A stretch of DNA of 34,136 nucleotides, from contig NW_003546387.1 in NCBI RefSeq assembly GCF_000090795.2, forward strand, positions 32,768-66,903. Direction: 5' to 3'. Position 1 is the first letter of the stretch, and each line of letters starts with the position of its first letter. Position numbers and translations under genes: made by a program. The notes beneath the pieces are model-generated. The model made no database searches. It saw only the letters and a program-made list of their open reading frames with translations, and had not been told where the DNA came from. The DNA comes from Amphimedon queenslandica. Lineage: Eukaryota > Porifera > Demospongiae > Haplosclerida > Niphatidae. This document shows, piece by piece, positions 7,301 to 15,300 of the stretch.

Positions 7301-10163
7301 TCTAGCAAATGAGTTCCTAGTTGTCGCATATGAACAGGAATACCATAGCCACATGAATCAGTGATGTTATCACAGTGAAAAGTATGCCAGTTACTAGCAT
7401 TACTTTCAAGTGGAATACCATTATCTAATACAGCACTAGCATCAAAACAATGAGGTAAAACTGTCACATATACACCTCTGTAAAATGAATATGATGTGGC
7501 ATCAATTGTTACTAAATATCTATTCAGGTACTGACTGACAGGTGGTATCCAAACCATATCAGGAATTGACTTACGTATCAGTTGAAACAATTCAAGATAC
7601 AGCATCACAGCAAGAGGTTTGTTTGACTGTACAGTACAATAGTCTTGAAGACCAATGTTAAAAATACCCCTATTTGAAACCATATGATCTGCTTTTGTGA
7701 AGTTTTGAACTAGTACATTTATGGTCACCGAAGTACTATTAGCACAAAATATTTTAAAATTAGTACCAATTTCTTTACTAGGCAAAAACTTCAAAATAGT
7801 GCTGTACATGGAGAGAGATCTAAATGGCCCTATCAAAAAGTTGTATCCCCATGTATATGATGGAGGTACTTGCTCAATGAGATAATCACAGTAATATGAC
7901 TTGTAGAAAAGACATGTATGGCCAATCATAAACCCAATGGGTTGAGTGGCATAAACATCAGTACCAGCTGGAGAAGAAGGAATATAAGGAGTGTAATACT
8001 TTTTAAACTTAATTTGTGATGAACGAAGTCCTCGTTGATCAAGTGTCCCAAAGTAATGGCCAGGAATTGAAGTGTTAGAATAACCAAGTGTTATCCCTCC
8101 AGCTGCAATTGTATCACAAGCCACAATTGCTGCTACTGTTTGTGAATATAAATCATCATTACCATATTGATTAAACATAGAGTAGTTATACTGTTGTGCA
8201 ATTGATCCCACATTAAATATTGGAACTGCCACAAAACTATCCACAGCTGCTGGATATAATATATCATCTCTTATAGTAGTCTTACTGAAACATGTAACTG
8301 ATATTTTATGTGAGCTATTTACTGTTTTAATTTCAATTCCAGTGAAGTCATTTATATCCCTGCTGTTAAAAAAATCTATTGTCATGTTTGCTATAAGAGG
8401 TTCATCATCTGCAAATCTACTTTCATTGTTGCCAGGTATATACCGATACTGTTCCGTATTGATTGATCCTGGTTCAACAGTATTAGTTTTATTGATTCCA
8501 TTGACTCCTGAACTTATATGATATTTAACTGGAAAGCTTTCAAGTGTACCAATTTTTATTAAAAAAATGGTAGGTATTGGTGGCTCAAAAAAAGACAAAC
8601 AAAATCTGTTTCCTTCAGTAGTATTACTTTTTGGTATACCTAATGAAATAAGTGCTGCAATAATGTTCATTTATTCAGATTATTATTTCTTGAAATATGT
8701 CTACACAGTTTAATACCAATTATCTTATGACTGTGTATATACAATGTACATTTATAAAATCTTAGTTTCTATATGCTTATACTATTCTTAAAATTAAGGC
8801 TTATTGCAATTACACTTCTGATTTTCATTTAGATTAATCACATGCATGCAGTCTACTAAGAAGATATTTCAAGGGCTGATCTAAAAATACTGATAAAAGG
8901 GGGAGTGAAGAAAGGTCATCCTAACAGGCTATTTGCAATCTTTGTCTACAGTACAGGTGTTAAAACATGAGTGCTCATTGCAATAATTACATTTATTGTG
9001 CATCTTATTTTAGATTTTAATAAAATAAGGAGGGTCTTAATTATGCCCAAAAGGGGGTGGTTTTCTGCCTCTTTCACCTTCTGGATCAGCCCTCTAATGT
9101 ATAGTAATAAGTAGGTCTAATACACACTGTGCTTCATTTGCCCTCATTATTTCCTTTATGTTCAATTTTCCATAATATTCTAAGTACTAATAATGTAACT
9201 ATATACCTTTTAGTCTCCTACTGATATCAATTGATCCCCTAGTACCTGTAATATGAGATCAAAATAATTATCAACAGGCACATTTGTGCATATGCATGTC
9301 ATTCATAAATATAGTCTTGGATACAGTGCTTATTTCATCTCCAAACACTATTGGAGCATTGCTTAGCTTTCAAAGGTGGTATAGCCAGTTTTAAAGTGCA
9401 GTGTGCCAGCCCACAAGTTAAAACCTTATAGTTTTGACTTTCAAAGCTATAGCTGAACATAGGAAACATTGCTACAATTATCTTGTGGCCTAAGTTTGAT
9501 GCATGATACATAAAGCTATTAAAGAGATTCTCTATACTTCATGCAATAGGTTGCATATGCAATTAGTGTGAAACAAAGTTGTTATGATAAATTTTGCTCA
9601 GTGGCATAGGAAGTTTGACTCTGTTGTGAGGTTTGAAGATAATGGCACACATATCAAACCTTGATTTTGACCATACTACCGCTTTTTGGTCAATAAATTT
9701 ATTGTTATACTAAATGGTTAATGAAAACCATATTTTTTCAGGCATTTCAAAATGAGTAGCATAAGGGGGCTCAGCCCCTTCATTGAAGCCTCCAGTCTTC
9801 CTATATATTACCCCTCATGCCTATGCAGCTTATAATTACAATTAAGAAACAGGTATAAACATAAAACTGTGATATTTCATTGCTCAAGAGCCAATTAAGA
9901 GAGCTAAGCCAAACCATTGACATCCTTGGCAGGATGTGTACAATAAATATGTAGCTGGGCAATAAGAACATCTTAGTGTATAATTAACCTAGAAGTATGA
10001 CATGTGATGAAGAAGCATAATTTTTTCATAAGTGATTAGAGAGTCTCTATAGTCCTACTGTATTTTTGTAGCCCTACAAAGTCTGGAGAGCCGCAAAGTC
10101 TTATAAGTCACTAGTCTGTACCATGCAAGTAAAAATAATGAAATAAAATGTTTTGATCTGCAT
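1161..10163 (-). CDS. Adhesion GPCR extracellular region, multi-exon, 3' partial (7TM part outside the window)
   Basis: Large multi-exon gene. Exons in coding order: 10163-10112, 9245-9207, 8639-7200, 7114-6989, 6929-6909, 6862-6668, 6497-6348, 6235-6017, 5834-5688, 5643-5446, 5276-5124, 4953-4714, 4628-4047, 3989-3645, 3593-3474, 3399-3118, 3072-2889, 2788-2652, 2580-2315, 2263-2099, 2022-1928, 1862-1418, 1361-1161. They sum to 5802 nt (1934 codons), and every junction agrees in phase. Domains in order: signal peptide, IgGFc-binding type, four Calx-beta, VWA, Ig, EGF, Ig, linker, HRM, GAIN, GPS. This should be a plasma-membrane receptor with a very long ectodomain, autocleaved at the GPS. 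The last exon ends in CAG|GTATAT, so the transmembrane exons should lie left of base 1. Introns are 44-182 bp except the first two (866 and 567 bp). The first exon is the least certain, because its donor is a non-consensus GTGACT. The rest is well supported by open frame and by the paralogue downstream. Confidence 0.85.
1418..2263 (-). other. GAIN domain (three exons)
   Basis: Exons 2263-2099, 2022-1928 and 1862-1418. The first two are helical (for example VIDMLKELKSITSNSSE and LFEVIDNILAVNQE), matching GAIN subdomain A. The third is beta-rich with FGGQTLSINLTDF and VNLSFQLNP, matching subdomain B up to the GPS exon. The 95-nt middle exon was found by phase alone (0 to 2) between two open exons. 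Confidence 0.8.
2315..2580 (-). other. Hormone-receptor-type (HRM) domain
   Basis: The exon contains IKWPETNIGE, then VVNCPCG, ASRNCGGDFTNGALW and APSVLKC. This matches the HRM pattern of family B and adhesion GPCRs: W-P-x-T-x-x-G, a Cys cluster, a x-R-x-C step, and W followed by a closing Cys. It lies directly before the GAIN region, as in many adhesion GPCRs. Acceptor TTTATAG at 2581, donor GTGAGC at 2314. Confidence 0.8.
2652..3072 (-). other. Linker region between Ig 2 and HRM (unassigned fold)
   Basis: Exons 3072-2889 and 2788-2652. The 105 or so residues include SLSDDFYDRLNESEFING, an amphipathic helix and several sequons. The spacing is loosely like a SEA domain, but no diagnostic motif is present, so no domain is claimed. 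The exons are supported by open frame, exact phase matching (1 to 2 to 1) and good splice sites. Confidence 0.65.
3118..3399 (-). other. Immunoglobulin domain 2
   Basis: A phase 1-1 exon of 282 nt encoding an Ig fold: PKIIEFRQPV opening, Cys in SSVNFTCKAIGSPAPSIHW, Trp two residues after SI, and D-R-G-V-Y-H-C closing. Several N-glycosylation sequons follow. The donor GTAACAG at 3117 joins to the linker exon at 3072. Confidence 0.9.
3474..3593 (-). other. EGF-like domain
   Basis: A phase 1-1 exon of 120 nt. It contains six cysteines in EGF spacing: C-x4-C-x5-C-x8-C-x-C-x8-C (starting NFCLDFPCKNDGTC and ending CNCPETHTGRNC). No calcium-binding DxDE signature is visible before the first cysteine. 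Phase 1-1 exons carrying one EGF are the classic unit of exon shuffling. Confidence 0.9.
3645..3989 (-). other. Immunoglobulin domain 1
   Basis: A phase 1-1 exon of 345 nt encoding a complete I-set-like Ig domain. It has Cys in GETVSFNCTADGVPVP, Trp in DLVWRKDGK, and D-x-G-x-Y-x-C in VSDTGKYSCRA. It begins with SPQLL after the acceptor at 3990. It lies between the VWA and EGF exons. Confidence 0.9.
4047..4628 (-). other. von Willebrand factor A domain with altered MIDAS
   Basis: One exon of 582 nt, phase 1-1, encoding a nearly complete VWA fold. It starts ADLILLISESSSM (first strand and MIDAS loop), then RGLATHLNYSM (conserved Thr loop), KIIVIITDGLHSHE (conserved Asp loop) and the final LGYDIFAVRL strand. 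The first MIDAS aspartate of the usual D-x-S-x-S is serine here, so classical metal-dependent ligand binding may be weakened. The domain usually mediates protein or matrix binding. Confidence 0.88.
4714..5276 (-). other. Calx-beta module 4
   Basis: Exons 5276-5124 and 4953-4714, phase 1-1. The opening half is AVISFTNDTYTFPENIDLDA. The closing half contains DSDYISKSETKTLRSGSRT, REPTEFFYVQLE and VVYITDTS. The donor after the last exon is weak (GTCATT at 4713), but the phase and the fused reading into the VWA exon are right. Confidence 0.75.
5446..5834 (-). other. Calx-beta module 3
   Basis: Exons 5834-5688 and 5643-5446, phase 1-1. The first reads NNVFVPESQENVTVCV, the second SGSDFVAETKEMPF followed by DDIVEKNESFLITVMAQ and INITITDEDD. 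The D-D-I-V-E-x-N-E-S-F and I-T-D-E-D-D blocks are classical for Calx-beta, with acidic residues that can bind calcium. Confidence 0.85.
6017..6497 (-). other. Calx-beta module 2
   Basis: Two phase 1-1 exons (6497-6348 and 6235-6017). The first carries FTADNYCVHEGNTSVYVCVE, the opening half of a Calx-beta with the conserved E-G-x-x-V-x-V-x-V pattern. The second carries IFDFVAETKTIDFPG followed by FKESIETFNVNF and KSIVTIYES, the closing half. The split of one module over two exons at the same place recurs in modules 3 and 4, which suggests internal duplication. Confidence 0.8.
6668..7114 (-). other. Calx-beta module 1 (three exons including a 21-nt microexon)
   Basis: Exons 7114-6989, 6929-6909 and 6862-6668, all phase 1-1. 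The sequence starts TFYSIEPLISSAPESGLVS, the beta-strand and acidic-loop opening of Calx-beta. It continues through the microexon (KSNAAM) into GEDLESQTKTINF, then ends VPELDEVFLVSF and VELTILG, the typical closing strands. Calx-beta modules are extracellular beta-sandwich repeats that often bind calcium, as in GPR98/ADGRV1 and integrin beta-4. The paralogue has the same three exons of 126, 21 and 192 nt. Confidence 0.85.
7200..8639 (-). other. IgGFc-binding-type domain, single 1440-nt exon
   Basis: An open exon of 480 codons, phase 1-1. It resembles the N-terminal domain of IgG Fc-binding protein (FCGBP) and related invertebrate and bacterial surface proteins. Recognisable blocks are TQPIGFMIGH, IEQVPPSYTWGYNFL, the VWIPPVSQYLNRY block, the YVTVLPHCFDASAVLDNG block and the closing FGMRPIGG. 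Cysteines are scattered as expected for a secreted domain, and N-glycosylation sites are frequent. About half of the residues match the paralogue's exon at 15386-13935. Binding to immunoglobulin is not implied in an animal without antibodies. A role in binding mucus or microbes is possible but unproven. Confidence 0.85.
8640..9206 (-). other. Intron 2 of the adhesion GPCR gene, with an inverted-repeat element
   Basis: A 567-bp intron between the 39-nt exon and the IgGFc exon. The equivalent intron in the paralogue is 251 bp. The extra length includes the 222-bp inverted-repeat-bounded piece at 8872-9093. Confidence 0.6.
8872..9093. mobile_element. Small element bounded by inverted AGGGCTGATC
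   Basis: AGGGCTGATC at 8872-8881 is mirrored perfectly as GATCAGCCCT at 9084-9093. Similarity continues weakly inward (TAAAAA against CAGAAG, and the GGGGG tracts). It is non-coding and 222 bp long. No clear target-site duplication is seen, so the ends are not proven. Confidence 0.4.
9207..9245 (-). other. 39-nt linker exon shared with the paralogue
   Basis: Acceptor ...TTACAG and donor GTATAT bracket 39 nt in phase 1-1, reading TRGSIDISRRLKG across its junctions. The paralogue has an exon of exactly 39 nt at 15676-15638 reading TVNSIDTIGRLKG. The same length, phase and S-I-D...R-L-K-G core support both exons as real. It lies just N-terminal of the IgGFc-binding-type domain. Confidence 0.75.
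9246..10111 (-). other. Putative intron 1 of the adhesion GPCR gene
   Basis: 866 bp without a recognisable coding exon, tRNA or large repeat. A short GGGGCTCAGCCCC palindrome lies near 9766. If the proposed signal-peptide exon is wrong, this is intergenic DNA or part of a longer intron. Confidence 0.4.
10112..10163 (-). other. Putative first coding exon: signal peptide of the adhesion GPCR gene
   Basis: ATG at 10163 opens a short frame reading MQIKTFYFIIFTCMVQT, a polar start followed by a hydrophobic stretch, as in a signal peptide. Placing the donor at 10111 (GTGACT) leaves phase 1, which joins correctly to the 39-nt exon at 9245. The paralogue has an equivalent signal-peptide exon of 61 nt in phase 1. 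The weak donor and the lack of sequence similarity to the paralogue's first exon keep this tentative. Confidence 0.4.
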
Positions 10164-10839
10164 GGTTCTATCTTGGATTTGTGAGTTTTTTGTCAAATTT
10201 TGAATTCTTACTTTGTGTAAGCTTTTGATTTGAAGCTGAAATTTAAAATTAAAAAAATACACAGAACAAGTGTATTTTTCTTCTACCGGTATGTGCTTTA
10301 TTTTAATGTTGTATATTTTTATTTTAAACCACAAACACAGTCTTTTTCCCCCACAGGCATAAGCAAAACAGTGCTAGAGTTTGGAGAAAACTTATGTAAT
10401 CATCAGTTATCATTAAGACATTAAAGCACCAAACTAGACTAGAAAGCAGCAATACTGAGCTGGACTGAAGAAAAATTGACCCACAAACACATACACATAC
10501 AAGACAACAACAGTACTGTACTGTCTCTACACCTAGCTGCGTGGTAAATTTAAGGTAACAATAAATAAAAAAAAACAACTTAATTCCTGCCTAAGTGGCT
10601 ATGTAACAAGTCAATTACAAAAATTAAGAAATGCAATTTAAGTACTGTGAAATGAGAGTATGAAATAACAGTTCGACATTGGACAATTGTCCGACCAAAT
10701 TCTGTGTTGTTTTACCCTTTTGTTTGAACAACAAAGCAACTTACATAATAATCATCAATTAAGTATGTCTTCACAAAACATGCTAGTAAAATAAATCATG
10801 ACTATAATGCAGTAAAAGGAATTAGGAACAACTTTGAAA

Positions 10840-11640
10840 CAATCCAAATTTGATCAGCACTGTTTCAATTGTATGCATCAGAAAAAAAATTATAAAAATA
10901 GATTTTTTTGTAGCCATTTTTGACAAAATTCTTGACCTGAGACTCTGGTCATTGGCCTGATTTGTAGCAACTTTAAGAATTCTTGAAAAATCCAAATTTT
11001 ATTGGAACCAGGTAAAAGTTATATCACAGTGTAAGGGCATGTATGTGCATTAGAAAAAATATACAAATAAAAATTTCTCTTCTAGCCAATTTAAAAAATT
11101 CAGCCTAAGACCCTGATTTTTAAGCAACTTTAAATTCATAAAAAAATCTAAATTTGATCAAAATTAGCTCAAAATTGATACTCAACAAAAGACCATGTAT
11201 TAGAAAAAAAATTATAAAAATAAAAATTCTCTCCTTTTCATTGTTGATGAAATTTGGCCTGAGACCCAAGGCTTTGGGCTTTGGTCATTGACCTGATTTT
11301 TTATCAACTTTAGAAATTTATAAAAATCTAAATTTGATTGGAACCAGCTCAAAGTTGATGCACAGTACAAGAACATGTACCTATATGCATTAGAATAAAT
11401 TATAAAAATGAAAATTTTGCCATTGTTGGTGAAATTTGGCCTGAGACTGAGACACAATGCTATGGCCTTTGGTTGTTGGCCCTATTTTTGAGCAACTTTA
11501 AAAATACATAAAAATTCAAACTTAATTGGAATTCACCCTATTTTTCTATACAAAATAAGAACATGCATATACATGTATATTAAAAAAAATTAAAAAAAAA
11601 TTAGAATTCTCTCATCATGAATTTTGTTGAAATATGTGGT
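10840..11640 (+). repeat. ~180-bp degenerate tandem repeat, array 2 (about four units)
   Basis: Same landmarks as array 1: CAACTTTA(A/G)AATTC-like blocks at about 10972, 11136, 11310 and 11500, AGAAAAAAATTATAAAAA, AAAATTCTCTCC, TTTGGCCTGAGACC and ACATGTA. Spacing is about 165-190 bp. Orientation is the same as array 1. Confidence 0.75.
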
Positions 11641-11754
11641 ACTATATATAAAGGTAATTGATAATTTTTATTTTTGATCACTATACTGTGAAGTCAATAT
11701 AATTATTTTGTTGCTTATTTTGAGCTGCAATTGTGTATAGAATTTTGTGTAACA

Positions 11755-12193
11755 TCCTAGAATATAGACCCCCTAGGAGCTAAGATTATTTTCAATGAAT
11801 ATGATTACAATAATGATATTCATTCATAATAAATAAAATTTTCCTATACGGTATCCAGCCACAATGTAAATTACTGACGGCAAGAAGGCCTCAAGATCAA
11901 AAGAAAATCAAAGGCAGTGACACCGCCTGGCCATTTTTGTGAGCGCTATAATGTACTACAGGATTACAAGCAGCATTTATGGAAAGTATGGAGGCTAGAC
12001 TACATCATATAGACCAGGTAACTCTTGCTGCAACATAGTTTTCTTGCTATGCTTCAATTCAGCACCTTGAGTTTTGATCTGCCTTTGATGTGGAGAGCTT
12101 CTTGCCGTCCGGCAGTAATTTTAATCGTGGGTGGCTACCGTAAATAATTCATTCAAAATAGTCTTAGCGCCTAGGGGTCTATATTAGTCAGGA
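11755..12193. mobile_element. Foldback element, ~440 bp, with long imperfect inverted repeats
   Basis: The left arm (about 11755-11917) and right arm (about 12083-12193) are mirror images. Matching blocks include AATATAGACCCC.TAGG.GC, TAAGA.TATTTT.AATGAAT, TACGGTA and TTACTG.CGG, then CGGCAAGAAG.C and ATCAAAGGCAG. The left arm carries an extra ~45-bp AT-rich stretch. The middle is unique and non-coding. Confidence 0.75.
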
Positions 12194-12360
12194 AAACCCT
12201 TAAACTATTATACAAATATAAAGTACAATGATCATGAGCTGCAATTAAGTCAGAATGTAGAGGAAGGGAACAACACCCTTCAAACATTCACATTAGCCTT
12301 TTTACATTGCTGAGAAAGCAACCATAACACAGACATAGTAATATCAACCAGAGACAAGGC

Positions 12361-15300
12361 TTATACTATATGCCTAACTGCTTCACCTCCTACATGTGGA
12401 TCTTCAGTAGGAGCTGTGCAATGTGGGTTACAAAAAAATATCTAATCAATTTTGTAGTAGCAATTACGACTAGCTTGGAATAAAAAAAGGATTAATCTTT
12501 TATGTATTAGCACAAAATTAGTAATTAATTTTATCATATATGCACTATTTTACTAAGCAAGACAATAATGTTCAAATTATGGGCTATTTATTACAAATAT
12601 ATTTTAAACAAAATTCCTTCTTACCTATGTCAATAATGGTTACTGTTATTTGACACTGTGCAGGATAAAATATACCAACTGAAACATTCGATGTTACATT
12701 GATGCAAAACTGCTCATTTGGTTCATTGTAAATCATATCTTCAACAGTACTGATATGTGCACAGACCTCAGTATCACCAGGTGGCATTATAACTGCTATA
12801 GTTGTATTATCATAGTCTTCATCTACATAAGAAAATGGCTTCAATTTAAAAAATTAAGGATGACAATTCAATTACGTAAATATTTTAAATTACTTATTTA
12901 AATTATTACTTTAAAATCTAACCAGAATTGGCAAAAACTTTCCATCAAACTTTTTGTAGCCTTAAATACCAAATTAATGGTACAAACATGAAAAGTGTGG
13001 CAAAAGTGCTTAAAACTACCCTTAGAGGGTTACCTCAGTTCCAGAGGTATATTGTTTAGAAAAACTGAGCTAACCACCAGTAGATTGTTTTTACTACACA
13101 TGTGATAATTGCCAAATTGACAACTTTTGGGGTGACATAAATAATATTAGATCTATACCTTGTGCAGGCTGCAATGCTTCTGATTTCTCCATTGGGGTAA
13201 AAAGAAATTCTACTGGTTCTGGATATGAGGAATCAGCTAATCCTGAGAGTGTTATGCAGACTTTAACTTCGCTATCTCCCTCTTGTACCACAACATTGGG
13301 ACCAGTTCCAGGACTACTACCACCACCAGTTACAATTGGAGCTATTAGAAAAATAAGAAGTGAAGCAAAATTGAAGTGCAAAAACACTATAGTCTAATGT
13401 CACTTTAGACAAAAGCTTAAAAAAGTTAAACTTACAGTCACCAAGAATTGTCAATTCTTGTACTTGAGGTGTTCCAATATTTATTTTATGATGGTTAACA
13501 AACTTAACATCAAAAACTTCATCTTGTTCTGGAAGATAGTCATTTATGAAAGTAAAATTAACTGTAGCTGAAAATTCATTGGCAACAAAATATACAGTTT
13601 CTGTTCGACTCTCCAAATCTTCACCAACTATAAAACGAAAATAACATACTATCAGTGATATTATAGCCTCTCACTTGTTGCTGCATTAGGTTTTGCTGCA
13701 GGAAAAAAAATTAAATTTATGATTATGATTAAAAATAGTTGGTAAGCTCACATGACATAAAGGCTCCCACTTGAACTGAACTAGCTTCAGATAAATCACC
13801 AGACCTATACACTGTAACAGATACTAGACCACTCTCTGGAGCTGATGAAATAAGTGGCTCAATGCTGTAAAATGTTACTACAGTAAATATTACATATGCC
13901 TTACTAATATCAGTAACATAATAATTATTAGTACCTCCAATAGGTCTCATTCCAAAGCCAGCAGGATAAGCATAACCTTTCTTGTATCCCCAACCAAACA
14001 TGATTGCACCAAATGAACAGCTTGAATCAATATGCTTTAACAAATGAGTTCCTTGTAAAATATCAAGAGACACACCATAACCACATATATCAGTAACATC
14101 ATCACAGTGAAAAGTATCCCAGTTACTAGCATTGTTTTCCAGTGGAATACCATTATCTAATATAGCACTAGCATTAAAACAATGAGGTAAAACTGTCACA
14201 TAAATGCCATTACTGGTAAAGGACTGTGAGCGAATAGAGACATCATTGGTTATCAAATATTTGTTGAGGTATTGACTGACAGCTGGTACCCATACCATGG
14301 CTGGGTCACCAATATTCTTTATTGTATCTACAGAAGTGATGGGCACACTGTTAGAATCATTAGCTGGATGGCTTGTAGCATACTGCATTACAGCAAGAGG
14401 TTTATTCGACTGTATAGTACAATAGCTTTGAGTAGTAATGCTAAAAATTCCCCTATTTGCAACAAGACGATCTGTCCTTACAAAATTTTTAACAGTAGTA
14501 TCAACAGTCACAGTAGCATTTATTGTACAAAAAATTTTGAAGTTAGTACCAAAGTCTTTTCCAGGCAAAAGCTTCAATATGTATCCAAAATTATTTGTAT
14601 GAAATGGAGCAGTTAAAAAATTATAACCCCATGTATAAGATGGGGGTACTTGCTCTATGAGATGATCACAGCCTACTTGGTCAATTGGAATTTTACTGCA
14701 CTCGTGACCAGTCATAAAACCTATTGGTTGAGTAGCTATGACATTGATACTGGAAAGAAGATCATCTGAACCGGTGATAACAGAAGTGTAATGACTCTGA
14801 AAAGGTAGGGTGGATCCATTAAATGGTAAAAAGCTTCCTTGTTGAGAAACAAGAGTTGCATCAACGGTCACATTCTCAGCAGTCTCAAAATCATCACAAG
14901 TAGTAATTGCTGCAATAGAAGAGTCTTTTCCTCCTGCAGTGAATACTGAATACTGGTAGTCTGTTGAAATAATATTTGACATGTCGACCATTGGAACAGC
15001 AGTAAAACCATCTGAGGTCTTAGCTCCATCACTAAAACCCATCACTGAAATCTTATGTGAACTATCCACAGTTTCAACTATAATACCAGTATAATCACTT
15101 ATTGATCTAAGTGGAACCATGCCTTTTACTCTTGGTGGATTGAAGCTCAAGTCAGTTTCAAAGTTGCTATAGGAGGTATACTGATACAATTCTTCTTTTA
15201 TTTGTCCTGGCTTAACAGTGCCAATTCTAGCAACACCATTGATTCTTGATTTTATACTATATTGAACTTCTTCATTTTCTTGTGTACCAATATATATACC

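Larger units (their letters stand above)
10164..12360. other. Intergenic stretch between the two IgGFc genes
   Basis: No supportable gene. Short open frames here are AT-biased and match no family. It holds repeat array 2 (about 10840-11640) and the foldback element (11755-12193). A 12-bp palindrome GGACAATTGTCC lies at 10681-10692. Confidence 0.55.

Noticed and set aside
10101..10334. The full 77-codon minus-strand frame as a gene by itself
   Set aside because: Its upstream half is AT-rich nonsense; only the last part from the internal ATG at 10163 looks like a signal peptide and is used as a first exon.
14272..14616. Plus-strand open frame of 114 codons
   Set aside because: Antisense to the IgGFc exon of the paralogue.
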